Shown: positions 1 through 8,227, counted from the stretch's first letter. The stretch is 64,000 bases of DNA from an uncultured Clostridia bacterium (GCA_947630325.1 CANRHB010000004.1:54650-118649), one strand, 5' to 3'. The notes: generated by a model not told the origin, from the sequence alone. Made by a program: numbers and translations.

Positions 1-435
1 CTCTGCATGGGCAGGCAAAACGCCACCGAGGAGGAGATGATAGAGGCGGCAAAAGCGGCGCACGCGCACAACTTCATCATGCGTCTGCCGAAGGGGTACG
101 AAACGGTCATCGGCGAGGAGGGGAACCTTTCGCAGGGGCAAAAACAGCTTCTGTGCATTGCGCGCGTCATGCTCTGCCGCCCGCCCATGCTCATTTTGGA
201 CGAGGCGACGAGCAACATCGACACCCGCACCGAACTCAAAGTGCAGGACGCCTTCCAAAAACTCATGGTGGGCAGAACGTGCTTCATCGTTGCGCACCGC
301 CTTTCGACGATACAGAATGCCGATCTCATTTTGGTGATGAAGTCGGGCAGTATCATCGAGCAGGGCACGCATAAAGAATTGCTTTCCTGCCGCGGGTTTT
401 ATTACGAACTCTACAACGCCCAATTTGCGGAGTAA
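1..435 (+). CDS. ABC exporter, C-terminal ATPase part (5' end outside window)
   Basis: The reading frame is open from base 1, so this is the last ~144 residues of a longer protein. Visible motifs are the ABC signature NLSQGQKQLLCIAR, Walker B MLILDEATSNID and the switch histidine in CFIVAHRLSTI, in the order of an MsbA/MdlB-type half-transporter that fuses a membrane domain to its ATPase. The family exports lipids, peptides or drugs across the cytoplasmic membrane and works as a homo- or heterodimer; the Glu after the Walker B Asp is present, so this is a catalytically competent site. The membrane domain, Walker A and any partner gene lie upstream of the window, so the substrate cannot be told. 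No terminator is seen directly after the stop; a repeat-rich gap follows. Confidence 0.9.
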   Translation, partial: LCMGRQNATEEEMIEAAKAAHAHNFIMRLPKGYETVIGEEGNLSQGQKQLLCIARVMLCRPPMLILDEATSNIDTRTELKVQDAFQKLMVGRTCFIVAHRLSTIQNADLILVMKSGSIIEQGTHKELLSCRGFYYELYNAQFAE

Positions 436-696
436 AGGTTTCGTTGATCCAAGGAGGGGGGCAAACAAAACCCCCTCCATTGGAGGGGGACTAAAGGGGT
501 GGGTAAAGGCCTACCCCTTTTTAAGGGGGAGGCTCCCGCGGAGCGGGTGGTGGGGGTTGAGGCTTCCAAATTACGTCATGTTGAGCGGAACGCAGTGGAG
601 TCGAAACATGTCCTTATTTATAATGAGGACACCCTTCGACAAGCTCAGGGTGACGCATTTTAGAATAGTGCGTAGGGCAGGGGGTGACGTGATTTG

Positions 697-822
697 GAAT
701 GGTTTTCCGCTTGCCCCTTGCTGTCCCTTTTAGGGAAAGTGGCGAACGCAGTGAGACGAAAGGGTTCTCGGAAAACCCCTCAGTCGCGCAAGCGCGACAG
801 CTCCCCTAAAAGGGGCGCCGAG
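697..822. repeat. Intergenic repeat, copy 1 (pair with 861-985)
   Basis: About 125 bases nearly identical to the copy at 861-985. Each copy holds internal inverted pieces: ggttttccg near the left end against cggaaaacc in the middle, gtcgcgcaagcgcgac, and cccttttaggg/ccctaaaagggg. It can therefore fold extensively as RNA or single-stranded DNA. Differences are a few substitutions and one-base indels. Confidence 0.8.
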
Positions 823-860
823 AGGTAGAGATTTCTCGACAAGCTCGAAATGACATTAGA

Positions 861-985
861 GAATGGTTTTCCGCTTGCCCTTGCTGTCCCTTTTAGGGAA
901 AGTGGCGAACGCAGTGAGCTGAAAGGGTTCTCGGAAAACCCCTCAGTCGCGCAAGTGCGACAGCTCCCCTAAAAGGGGCGCCGAG
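861..985. repeat. Intergenic repeat, copy 2 (pair with 697-822)
   Basis: Second direct copy of the ~125-base fold-back element, separated from copy 1 by the short gtagagatttctcgac element. The loop of the inner hairpin differs (gcgcaagtgcgac against gcgcaagcgcgac). Confidence 0.8.
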
Positions 986-995
986 TAAAGAAGAG

Positions 996-1042
996 TGCCT
1001 CTGCCGCCTGCAAAATTTGCGGGCGGCAGAGGCAATTTTATA
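996..1042 (+). terminator. Hairpin terminator
   Basis: TGCCTCTGCCGCC pairs perfectly with GGCGGCAGAGGCA across a 13-base loop, and the right arm is followed by ATTTTATAAAAT. This is the only strong terminator between the ABC exporter gene and the next gene. Confidence 0.7.
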
Positions 1043-1081
1043 AAATTCCTGAAATCATAGACAAATTCTAAGTGTGCGGTC

Positions 1082-1110
1082 TTGTTTTTTTCTTCTCAAA
1101 AGAGTAGAAT
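1082..1110 (+). promoter_or_regulatory. Probable promoter of the XRE/membrane regulator
   Basis: TTGTTT, 17 bases, TAGAAT, ending 17 bases before the start codon. The -35 box is a weak match. Confidence 0.45.
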
Positions 1111-1127
1111 GAGGGCGAGGTGACAAA

Positions 1128-2522
1128 ATGAAACAGTCTATCGGCGAATTTTTGGCGACCCTCCGCAAGGCGCACGGCTACACCCAGCAGGAGGTGGCGG
1201 ACCGTCTCTCCGTTTCCAACCGCACCGTTTCGGCGTGGGAGCGGGGCACGGTGATGCCCGACATTCTCCTTCTCCCCGCCCTCGCGGAACTTTACGGGGT
1301 CACGGCGGACGAAATTTTGGCGGGCGAACGAAACGCAGAGGCTTCTTCCCGTCCCGCGCTCTCCGTAAAGTCCGAGCGGAAGCTCCTCAAAAAGAAGATG
1401 AACGCCTTTTTCACGCGTTCGCTCATTCTTTTCGGCGTGTATATGGCGGGGCTTTTGCTCTTTTTTATCGGGCTATACGTCGATTTTACCACCGTCGCAT
1501 GGGTCGGGTGGCGGTGGTGGCTCCTTCTGATCTTCTTGGGGCTTGTCGTTTTCCTCATCTGTGCCGTCTGCATTCTTGCGCTGTGGAGAGGAGCGGAAAA
1601 TTCCGCCGACGAGGAAACGGAAGGCTATGGCATATTTTGCCTGCTTTTGCGCAGACGGGTCGCACTTTTGAGTGATCTTTCGGCGGGAATGTCCCTCCTT
1701 TTCGGAGGAGTTTGCGGTGTTACGATCTTCGCGGGAACGATCCGCGAAACCGCTTTTGCCGTCGCGGCCGCAATATTTTTCCTCTTTGCGGTCGGCACGT
1801 TTTCGTTCGGCGTTTTGCTTTTGCACCGTGCCGAAAAGCAGTTGGGCGAAGAGGGCGCGCAAATTGCCGCCCGAAATGCAAAACGGTATCGAAAATGCGC
1901 GCTCTTTTGCCTCATTCCCGTGCTTGCGGGAGCGTTTATCCTTGTCTTATTCAGGGGGTGGCAACCCGAAACGCGCGTCCCCGTCTTTGAGGCGGCTCTC
2001 GAAGATTTCACAGCCGATATGGAGACGCTCACCTGCACGATCTATGAAGAAGACGAGCCGAAGTCTGGAGAATATGCTTTTGGGCTCTCCGCGCTTTCAA
2101 AGACGGCGGTCGAAGGAGAAAGCTACGATCTCGGGGGCGGGTTCACTTGCACCTTCCAAAACAATATGGAGACCTGTTGCATCAAAAGCCGATACGTTCT
2201 TGATTTCGGCTTTTATAACGGTATTGGAGACACCTTCTATTTCCACCGTCTCCATGCCGTTGAGGGGGAGTATTCGGTCTATAATCTCAAATACAGCGAG
2301 TATTCGGAGGGGAAGGTCTCTGCGGTCGATTGGAAGGGCGACGAGCTGCCGTGTTGGTTGCGCCTCGAAGCGGACGAAAACCGCGCAAAACTTTTGCGGT
2401 GCTATCGGGAGGACTATTTCCCCCTCGCCGCGCCGCTTGCTCTTTTGGGAATGTCGGCGGGCGTGGGGGTATGCGTTTTCATTTGTGCAGTCAAACGGGA
2501 GCGTTTGAAGGTGAAATTATAA
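1128..2522 (+). CDS. XRE-family regulator with C-terminal membrane domain
   Basis: 464 residues. Residues 1-65 are a helix-turn-helix of the XRE/Cro type (SIGEFLATLRKAHGYTQQEV, then VSNRTVSAWERG), the fold that binds short palindromic operators. After a ~25-residue linker follow about four to five hydrophobic segments between residues ~100 and 285, a soluble stretch of ~150 residues, and one last membrane span at the C-terminus. This layout is common in Clostridia, where such proteins are thought to sense a membrane or envelope condition and control a nearby gene; no function is proven for this one. The start follows GGGCGAGGTG at good spacing. It stands alone, flanked by repeat-rich gaps, so its target cannot be deduced from neighbours. 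Confidence 0.85.
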   Translation: MKQSIGEFLATLRKAHGYTQQEVADRLSVSNRTVSAWERGTVMPDILLLPALAELYGVTADEILAGERNAEASSRPALSVKSERKLLKKKMNAFFTRSLILFGVYMAGLLLFFIGLYVDFTTVAWVGWRWWLLLIFLGLVVFLICAVCILALWRGAENSADEETEGYGIFCLLLRRRVALLSDLSAGMSLLFGGVCGVTIFAGTIRETAFAVAAAIFFLFAVGTFSFGVLLLHRAEKQLGEEGAQIAARNAKRYRKCALFCLIPVLAGAFILVLFRGWQPETRVPVFEAALEDFTADMETLTCTIYEEDEPKSGEYAFGLSALSKTAVEGESYDLGGGFTCTFQNNMETCCIKSRYVLDFGFYNGIGDTFYFHRLHAVEGEYSVYNLKYSEYSEGKVSAVDWKGDELPCWLRLEADENRAKLLRCYREDYFPLAAPLALLGMSAGVGVCVFICAVKRERLKVKL

Positions 2523-2985
2523 AAACGCGCCTCGGAATGAGGTGATTGAGAAAATGCCAATTTGTCATTTCGCCCCGCGCACTCTTTCTATTGTCATTTC
2601 GACCAAGCGAAGCGCGTGGAGAAATCTTACATTGTTATAATGCGGTAGAGATTTCTCGACTTCGCTCGAAATGACATTTTTTGAAATGCGGTAGAGATTT
2701 CTACTTCGTCGCAGGCTCCTCGTGCCGCCCTTAGACAACATAGAACGTGCGGGCGGGGCGGAATGACGCTTAGGAAGAATTATTTCGTCGCCCCACCCCC
2801 CTACCCCCCTCCCACGGAGGGGGCAAGAGGACCCCCCATTGGAGGGATGCAAGAGGCAACCTTGCAAACAAAACCCCCTCCACGGGGCTAAGGGGGCAAA
2901 GAGAAACCTTCTAAAAATTTCCACCATGTTCGAAAGTATAGCCGCGGTTCTTCCTGCCCACAATAATGGCGAAAGGAGGACGAAC
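2523..2985. other. Repeat-rich gap upstream of rubrerythrin
   Basis: 463 bases without a credible gene. From left to right: a tgtcatttcg / cgaaatgaca fold-back element (2563-2680) with two runs of gtagagattt, a 57-base element (2704-2760) that recurs at 13051-13107, then a GC-rich block of CCCCTCC/GGAGGGG units (about 2796-2895). An ORF frame runs into rubrerythrin from 2839, but this part has repeat composition and no ribosome binding site. No clear promoter box was found. Confidence 0.65.
2704..2760. repeat. Dispersed 57-base repeat, copy 1
   Basis: Differs at only about two or three positions from 13051-13107. Core phrases are ggctcctcgtgccgccctta and gacaacatagaacgtgc. Both copies sit beside the gctcgaaatgaca element. 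Confidence 0.85.
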
Positions 2986-3582
2986 ATGGAATTCACCCAA
3001 ACGCGGACATTTCTCAACTTAGCAAGAGGTTTTGCGGGAGAATGTCAAGCGGGTATGCGGTACCAACTCACGGTAAAAGCCGCGATGAAGCAAGGATACG
3101 AAGTTCTTGCAGACACCGTTCGCACGATTGCGAAGAACGAAACCAATCACGCGAAGGTTTTCTTTGAGGCGATCCAGCAGTATGCGGGGAGCCGGGACAA
3201 TATTCACATTGACGCAAGCTATCCCTTTCATGCGGGAACGCTCGAAGAAAACTTACACTTTGCGGCGATAGACGAACAGGATGAAGCGGAAGTGCTCTAT
3301 CCCGAATTCGCAAGAATTGCGAGGGAAGAGGGGTTTGCGCAAATCGCGCTCAAATTCGAACAGGTAGCGAAGGTGGAACAAAACCATCGGATCATCTTCG
3401 AATATCTCTATGAGGCGTTCAAGGACGGCTCCCTCTACAAGGCAGAACGGCCGATGTTGTGGATCTGCGGCGAGTGCGGCTACATGCACACCTCCAAAGA
3501 GGCATGGAACATTTGCCCTCTTTGCGGCGCGTCACAGGGCGAAGTGGAACTTCATCTTCCTTTCAAAAAGGAGAATATATGA
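2986..3582 (+). CDS. rbr: Rubrerythrin
   Basis: 198 residues. The N-terminal four-helix domain carries the diiron ligands of rubrerythrins: E19 in FAGEC, E52 and H55 in KNETNHAK, an acidic stretch DEQDEAEVLYPEFARIA and EQNH near residue 131. The C-terminal rubredoxin-like iron site is C161-x2-C164 (WICGECGY) and C177-x2-C180 (ICPLCG). The family reduces hydrogen peroxide to water with NAD(P)H-derived electrons and protects anaerobes from oxygen. The start at 2986 is chosen because GAAAGGAGG lies 6 bases upstream; the frame is open further up only through a repeat. Its stop overlaps the start of the next small gene (ATGA), so the two are translationally coupled. Confidence 0.95.
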   Translation: MEFTQTRTFLNLARGFAGECQAGMRYQLTVKAAMKQGYEVLADTVRTIAKNETNHAKVFFEAIQQYAGSRDNIHIDASYPFHAGTLEENLHFAAIDEQDEAEVLYPEFARIAREEGFAQIALKFEQVAKVEQNHRIIFEYLYEAFKDGSLYKAERPMLWICGECGYMHTSKEAWNICPLCGASQGEVELHLPFKKENI

Positions 3583-3707
3583 AGAACAAGCAAGAGGGCT
3601 CCAACACCGCTCGTAACACACAGAACAAGCAGAGCGAAACGAGCAAGACGACGAACAAGGGCGGTTGCGGCTGCAAGAAGAGTTCGAGCACCAAAAACTG
3701 CGGCTAA
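3579..3707 (+). CDS. 42-residue Cys-rich small protein, coupled to rubrerythrin
   Basis: The start codon overlaps the rubrerythrin stop (ATGA), and AAAAAGGAG lies just upstream. The protein is Lys/Asn/Ser/Thr-rich with a short glycine-cysteine tail, GGCGCKKSSSTKNCG, holding three cysteines. It has no signal peptide or membrane span. The tail could bind a metal or undergo disulfide exchange, and the coupling to rubrerythrin suggests a role in peroxide or iron handling; this is inference from position only. I do not recognise a named family. Confidence 0.7.
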   Translation: MKNKQEGSNTARNTQNKQSETSKTTNKGGCGCKKSSSTKNCG

Positions 3708-3709
3708 CA

Positions 3710-3838
3710 ATGAAAAGCCGAGAAAACGCGCTTGAAAAGGGCGCAAAGATGCGTTCCAAAGAGGACAGCCTCGGAAGCTATACGGGGGTAACCTCAGACG
3801 AATTCGAGGTTCCGACGCAGGACGCAGACGATCTGTAA
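3710..3838 (+). CDS. 42-residue acidic-tail small protein
   Basis: This ORF of 43 codons runs from ATG at 3710 to TAA at 3838. It starts two bases after the stop of the preceding small gene, with no Shine-Dalgarno of its own, so it would depend on coupled translation. Translation begins MKSRENALEKGAKMRSKEDS, contains a GSYTGV motif and ends in PTQDADDL. Its N-terminal half is basic and its C-terminal half acidic. The composition is that of a real protein, and I have an impression that small proteins ending in QDADDL occur widely in Clostridia, but I cannot confirm a family. Third gene of the rubrerythrin operon, followed by a terminator. Confidence 0.65.
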   Translation: MKSRENALEKGAKMRSKEDSLGSYTGVTSDEFEVPTQDADDL

Positions 3839-3868
3839 CGGTTCCGAAAAAACGTAACGGTCGAAAAA

Positions 3869-3905
3869 AGGGAAAGAGTGACGTTTGTTGCTCTTTCTTT
3901 TTTGT
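3869..3905 (+). terminator. Terminator of the rubrerythrin operon
   Basis: GAAAGAG (3872-3878) pairs with CTCTTTC (3891-3897), followed by a T-rich run (ctttcttttttg). Confidence 0.65.
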
Positions 3906-3974
3906 ATTTTTCCCTCTTTTTTAGGGGGAAATTTTCGGAAGATCATAAAATATTTGCAAAATTTCACACGAATA

Positions 3975-4004
3975 TTGACAAATCGACAAAACTTCGCGTA
4001 TAAT
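3975..4004 (+). promoter_or_regulatory. Promoter of the HtrA-like protease gene
   Basis: Perfect TTGACA (3975-3980) and TATAAT (3999-4004) with an 18-base spacer; AAGGAG follows at the start codon. Confidence 0.85.
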
Positions 4005-4030
4005 AAACCCTGAGCATTCAAGGAGTTATC

Positions 4031-5329
4031 ATGAAAAAAATTCTCTTTCCCGCCGTCGCCATCCTTTCGGGTGCGCTTCTCTTCTCCCTTGCAGGCTGTT
4101 CTTTGTTAAACGGCAACCCGTATGAAGTGGCGGACCGTGACGACAGCGTCAACGTTTCCCAGATCCAAACCAAGTCGCAGGCGCGCATCATGTACGAAGA
4201 GGCGTGCGCGGACGGCTATTCGGGGAGTTTTGTCGACTTTTTGAAGGAGGTCGGCGTCTTTCTGGACGATTCTCTCTCCGTCAATACCGATCTTCTCTGC
4301 TCCGCCGAGGTGTATGCCTCCTTCGAGGTCTCCCAACTCGGCGCGGGCACCACTTTTTATTACAGCATCGGCGCGGGCGTCTTTTTGGAGGCGGACACCG
4401 AGAAGGGGAACGCTTACGTCGTTACAAACTATCACGTCGTCTACAACGCAAAGAGCGGGGGACGGGAGAGCATTCCGCACATCAGCGACAACATCGTCCT
4501 CTATCTCTATGGCGGCAAGACGGACGGGCGGGGGATCAGGGCAACATACGTGGGCGGCGCGATGAACTATGACATCGCCGTCCTCAAAGTGGAAAACAGC
4601 GACCTTCTCAAAGAGAGCGACGTGCGCGCGGCGAAGATCGCCGATTCGGACGGGCTGACCGTGGGAGAACGGGTGTATGCGGTGGGCAACCCCAACAGCA
4701 AGGGGGTCTCCGCGGTGAGCGGCATTCTCTCGGTGGAGGCCGAATACATCACCCTGACCGCGGCGGACGAGCGCACGAAGGTCGCCATGCTCGAACTGCG
4801 CACGGACGCTCCCGTCAACCACGGCAATTCGGGCGGCGGGCTCTTCAATGCGGCGGGGGAACTCATCGGCATCGTCAACGCCCGTTCGGAGGAGAGCGGC
4901 GTCGAGCACCTCGGCTATGCCATTCCCTCCAACCTCGCCTGCGCGGTGGCGTATAACGTCATCGACAACAGCAAGACGGACAACTCGCGCGGCGTGATGT
5001 GCGCGAATCTCGGGATCACCGCGGAGACGTCGGACACCCACAGCGAATACGACGAAAAGACGGGCAAAACGCAGGTGATCGAAGAGGTGAAAATTTCCAA
5101 AGTCAACGGCGGGCTTGCCGTGGGGAAGTTGAAGGCGGGAGATGTGCTCCTCTCCGTTAAGATTGGAGAAGGGGAAGAAAAAGAGATCGTCCGCCGCCAC
5201 ATGCTCGATGTTGCGCTCTTGAACGTCCGTCGGGGAGATACCGTCACCGTGACCGTGCTCCGCGGCGGCAAGGAGGTAGAGGCGGAGTTTGTCTTTTCGG
5301 ACAACAACGACTTTACCCTCATGAATTAG
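4031..5329 (+). CDS. HtrA/DegP-type serine protease, lipoprotein
   Basis: 432 residues. A lipoprotein signal ends in LAGC with the lipidated Cys at residue 23, so the protease should be anchored outside the cytoplasmic membrane. The catalytic triad of the trypsin fold is visible: H135 in TNYHV, D181 in YDIAVLKVE and S267 in GNSGGG. The C-terminal ~100 residues form a PDZ-type domain (GDVLLSV ... RRGDTVTVTVLRGG), which in this family binds C-termini of misfolded proteins and regulates cleavage. HtrA proteases handle envelope stress. Most Firmicute homologues have an N-terminal transmembrane anchor, so a lipoprotein form is less usual. It has its own strong promoter and terminator and is monocistronic. 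Confidence 0.9.
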   Translation: MKKILFPAVAILSGALLFSLAGCSLLNGNPYEVADRDDSVNVSQIQTKSQARIMYEEACADGYSGSFVDFLKEVGVFLDDSLSVNTDLLCSAEVYASFEVSQLGAGTTFYYSIGAGVFLEADTEKGNAYVVTNYHVVYNAKSGGRESIPHISDNIVLYLYGGKTDGRGIRATYVGGAMNYDIAVLKVENSDLLKESDVRAAKIADSDGLTVGERVYAVGNPNSKGVSAVSGILSVEAEYITLTAADERTKVAMLELRTDAPVNHGNSGGGLFNAAGELIGIVNARSEESGVEHLGYAIPSNLACAVAYNVIDNSKTDNSRGVMCANLGITAETSDTHSEYDEKTGKTQVIEEVKISKVNGGLAVGKLKAGDVLLSVKIGEGEEKEIVRRHMLDVALLNVRRGDTVTVTVLRGGKEVEAEFVFSDNNDFTLMN

Positions 5330-5342
5330 GATGAAATTTCCG

Positions 5343-5385
5343 CGGGCGGAGGAAGAGCTTTTGCTTGACTTTCGCCCGTTTTTTT
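5343..5385 (+). terminator. Terminator of the protease gene
   Basis: CGGGCG (5343-5348) pairs with CGCCCG (5373-5378) and is followed by seven T. The next promoter overlaps it. Confidence 0.65.
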
Positions 5386-5393
5386 ATTATACT
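5365..5393 (+). promoter_or_regulatory. Promoter of the membrane protein/4Fe-4S-TlpA operon
   Basis: TTGACT (5365-5370), 17 bases, TATACT (5388-5393). The -35 box lies inside the loop of the preceding terminator hairpin. Confidence 0.65.
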
Positions 5394-5422
5394 TTTGATA
5401 AGATATATTTCGGAGGGCGTTC

Positions 5423-6238
5423 ATGGAGCGCAACGCGAAAATAAGACTTGCATATTCGGTTTTTCTCGGCGTGTTCACCGTCGTCGTGGGCGTTCTTTTC
5501 CTTGCGCAGGCGGCCGATCTCTACTATTCGGGGGTTGCCGAACTCGGCGAACTTCACGGCATGTATTCCCGTGAGGCGGTCGGGGCGCGCCTTCTCGAAC
5601 TGCTTGCCCCCGTCGTTTTGTGGATCGTCGCCATCATTGTGGGCGTCGTCGTTTACGCCGTCTTTCCCGTTGCGGAGAGAAAAAAGCGTGCGCCCGACGA
5701 CGTGAAAATTTACGAAAAACTCAGCCGCCGCGCAAATGCGGAAAAGGACCCCGAAGCGTTCGCAAATATCAGACGGCTCGAAAAAATCCGCCTTGCCGTT
5801 CGCCTTGTCTCGGCGGCGTTCAGTCTGCTTGCAGCGGCGATGTGCATCGTCTATCTTGCAGACGCCGCAAACTTCACCTCCCTTGCCGAACTCAATTCGG
5901 ACGTTCTTCATATGGTTTCAAACGTTCTGCCTTGGGTGGGGGCGGCCCTTCTCGTCCTCATCGGGGAGGCTGTTTTCGAGGTCATATTCGCAAAGAAGAT
6001 GCTCCCCAAGGTAAAACCGCTCGCAGGGTCTGCGCCTGCTCCCTCGAAATGGGAGACGGGCGTAAAAAAGGCGTCCGCGGCGGTAGAGAACAAATACGTT
6101 TTACTCGGCGTGCGGTGTGCGCTCTTTGCGCTTGCCGTCGTCTTTATCGTCCTTGGCGCGCTCCCCGCAAACGGCGGGGCGCACAGCGTGCTCATCAAGG
6201 CGATCAACATCTGCACCGAGTGCATCGGGCTGGGATAA
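5423..6238 (+). CDS. Membrane protein with CD1871A-like CxxC tail
   Basis: 271 residues with about five hydrophobic segments (near residues 10-32, 60-82, 122-145, 165-188 and 228-246). The first 220 residues match nothing I recognise. The last ~45 residues, one membrane span followed by INICTECIGLG, resemble the short 'CD1871A family CXXC motif' proteins that sit beside 4Fe-4S/redoxin genes in Clostridia, so I read the protein as a fusion of a new membrane module with that tail. The CxxC could accept or pass on electrons at the membrane. The next gene starts 10 bases downstream and encodes a 4Fe-4S/thioredoxin fusion, which supports a joint redox role. Start follows CGGAGGG. Confidence 0.7.
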   Translation: MERNAKIRLAYSVFLGVFTVVVGVLFLAQAADLYYSGVAELGELHGMYSREAVGARLLELLAPVVLWIVAIIVGVVVYAVFPVAERKKRAPDDVKIYEKLSRRANAEKDPEAFANIRRLEKIRLAVRLVSAAFSLLAAAMCIVYLADAANFTSLAELNSDVLHMVSNVLPWVGAALLVLIGEAVFEVIFAKKMLPKVKPLAGSAPAPSKWETGVKKASAAVENKYVLLGVRCALFALAVVFIVLGALPANGGAHSVLIKAINICTECIGLG

Positions 6239-6248
6239 GGAGGGAGCA

Positions 6249-7967
6249 ATGACCACAAGACTTGCAATTATCATCGCTGTCTCCGTATTCTTCGGGCTAC
6301 TTCTCATCGGCGCGATCGTCACGGTGGTGCGGGACGTCGCGGCGATCCGCAAAAAGGAAAGGGAGACGGGCGAAAAACAGGGGAATTGGTGGCAGAGGCA
6401 CAAGCCCACCAAGCGGCGGCTCATCCAACTCTATGCCGCCCTCCTTACCAACGCCAACATCAAGGGGTTCTTCTCGGGGAACATCTACACGGGGAACACA
6501 AAATATCTGTGCGTGCCCGGGCTCAACTGCTACTCCTGCCCCGGGGCGGTGGGCGCGTGCCCCTTGGGAGCCCTCCAAAACGCCCTCGCGCAGTCGGGCA
6601 CGGCAACTCCCTATTACGTGCTCGGCATTCTCGTCCTCTTCGGGCTCCTGCTGGGGCGGACGATCTGCGGCTTCTTGTGTCCCATCGGGCTTGGGCAGGA
6701 ACTTTTATATAAGATCAAGACGCCCAAACTCAAAAAGAGCCGCTACACCCGCATATTGAGCTATTTGAAGTACGTTGTTTTGGCGGTGTTTGCCGTTGCG
6801 ATCCCCATTACATACGGGCTCATGGATCCGACGGTGGGCGGCCCCGTCCCCGGGTTCTGCAAATACATCTGCCCCGCGGGGACCTTCGGGGGAGCGATCG
6901 GGCTCCTCATCAACCCCAACAACGCCGACCTCTTCGGGATGCTCGGGCCGCTGTTTACGTGGAAGTTCTGCGTGCTCTGCGTCATCTGCGTGGCGTGTGT
7001 GTTCATCTTCCGCGCCTTCTGCCGCTTTTTGTGCCCGCTGGGCGCGCTGTACGGCTTCTTCAACAAGATCGCCCTCCTCGGCGTCAAACTCGATAAAAAC
7101 AAGTGCACCGACTGCGGGCTGTGTATCTCCCACTGCAAGATGGACGTAAAAAAAGTGGGCGACCACGAGTGCATCAACTGCGGCGAATGTATCGACGTCT
7201 GCCCCGCCAAGGCCATTTCGTGGAAGGGGAGCAAGCTGTTCTTACATAAAAACGCGGTGGAGGCGACCGCTACGGAGACGGAGCGTCCCATCGATCTTAC
7301 CTCTCCCACCCTCTCCGTGCAGACCGCCGACCTTGCGCCTGTCGTTTCGGAAACAGCCGCGCCGATTCAAACGTCAGAGATGGCAGAAGCGGTTTCCCAA
7401 AAGCCCAAGAAAAAGCGCGGAAGGAACTTTTGGTTGCAGGTCGCGGCGTGGGGAGTTGCGCTTGCCGTGCTCCTCGGCGCGCTCGTCTACTATAATTTCA
7501 TCCATAAGGAGGAGCCGCCCGTCACGGTGGGCAACCAGGTGGGGGAGACGGCGCCCGACTTCACCCTCGACGAGTATTTCTCGGACGAGCAGTTCAACCT
7601 CTATGCAGAGCGCGGGAAGATCGTGGTGCTCAACTTCTGGACGACTTACTGCACCCCCTGCATCCAGGAGATCCCCTATTTCGAACAGCTTGCGAACGAA
7701 TATGCCGATTCGGTCACGGTGGCGATCATTCACGGCACAGACGTCGTGGAGGACGTGCAGGCGTTCATCACCTCAAAGGGCTGGGAAGGCTACACTTCGC
7801 ACTTCTTGCAGGACAGCACGGAGCAGAAGATGTTCTTGCGCCTCGGCGGCAAAAGCACGTGGCCGATGACGGTGATTTTAGACGCGGATGGGGTCATCAC
7901 GTTCACGCGTCAGGGCTCCGTCACCTACGAGCTTTTGGAAACGCAGATAACGGCGTTGCTCGGTTAG
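6249..7967 (+). CDS. Membrane 4Fe-4S ferredoxin fused to TlpA-type thioredoxin domain
   Basis: 572 residues. An N-terminal membrane span is followed by a NapH/CcoG-like membrane part with several cysteine clusters (YSCPGAVGACPLGAL, GFLCPIG, KYICPAGT, CRFLCPLGALYG), then two classical 4Fe-4S motifs (CTDCGLCISHCKMD and CINCGECIDVCPAK), a Pro/Thr-rich linker, one more membrane span near residue 400 and a TlpA/ResA-like thioredoxin domain with active site YCTPC. This layout suggests electron flow from cytoplasmic ferredoxin through membrane iron-sulfur centres to an external dithiol, for disulfide reduction outside the membrane; that is inference. The start at 6249 follows AAGGAGGGAG; the longer frame upstream overlaps the preceding gene. 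Confidence 0.85.
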   Translation: MTTRLAIIIAVSVFFGLLLIGAIVTVVRDVAAIRKKERETGEKQGNWWQRHKPTKRRLIQLYAALLTNANIKGFFSGNIYTGNTKYLCVPGLNCYSCPGAVGACPLGALQNALAQSGTATPYYVLGILVLFGLLLGRTICGFLCPIGLGQELLYKIKTPKLKKSRYTRILSYLKYVVLAVFAVAIPITYGLMDPTVGGPVPGFCKYICPAGTFGGAIGLLINPNNADLFGMLGPLFTWKFCVLCVICVACVFIFRAFCRFLCPLGALYGFFNKIALLGVKLDKNKCTDCGLCISHCKMDVKKVGDHECINCGECIDVCPAKAISWKGSKLFLHKNAVEATATETERPIDLTSPTLSVQTADLAPVVSETAAPIQTSEMAEAVSQKPKKKRGRNFWLQVAAWGVALAVLLGALVYYNFIHKEEPPVTVGNQVGETAPDFTLDEYFSDEQFNLYAERGKIVVLNFWTTYCTPCIQEIPYFEQLANEYADSVTVAIIHGTDVVEDVQAFITSKGWEGYTSHFLQDSTEQKMFLRLGGKSTWPMTVILDADGVITFTRQGSVTYELLETQITALLG

Positions 7968-8227
7968 GGGACATATAAGGCTCCTCCTTAGGAGGAGCTG
8001 TCACCGCAGGTGACTGAGGTGGTGAAAGGATACCACCCCCTACCCCCCCTCCCACGGAGGGGGTTTTGCTTGCCTCCCCCCTTGAGGGGGTGGGCGGCGC
8101 GCGGAGCGAGGCGGAAGGGGTGTCGGACCCCCTCCATCGGAGGGGGAATCAAGGGGGGTGGGCGCTCTCCGAGAGGCGATTCCCAAAAAAAATCTCAAAT
8201 CTCTCAACTGAAATTTTTTCAAACCGC
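7968..8227. repeat. GC-rich fold-back repeats in the gap before the LRR gene
   Basis: The 327-base gap carries back-to-back hairpins (GCTCCTCC-TTA-GGAGGAGC at 7980-7998, GTCACCGCAGGTGAC next to it) and several CCCCTCC/GGAGGGGG blocks up to about 8165, of the same type as at 451-557, 2796-2895, 12779-12880 and 13138-13200. None is followed by a T-run, so I do not call a terminator. No gene is present. Confidence 0.65.

Larger units (their letters stand above)
436..1127. other. Repeat-rich gap without a gene
   Basis: No credible gene in 692 bases. The gap opens with a GC-rich element (about 451-557) made of CCCCTCC/GGAGGGG blocks, continues with a stretch containing the phrase cttcgacaagctcagggtga, then two copies of a ~125-base repeat and a short repeat (824-857, gtagagatttctcgac followed by gctcgaaatgaca) that recurs at 2643-2678 and in part at 13106-13125. 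It closes with a terminator hairpin and the promoter of the next gene. ORFs here are low-complexity and have no ribosome binding site. Confidence 0.7.

Noticed and set aside
425-733. 102-residue plus-strand ORF after the ABC exporter
   Set aside because: It runs through GC-rich repeats, has no ribosome binding site and low-complexity, Arg/Trp-rich composition.
697-985. Duplicated ~125-base element as insertion sequence
   Set aside because: Too short, no transposase and no visible target-site duplication; treated as REP-like repeat.
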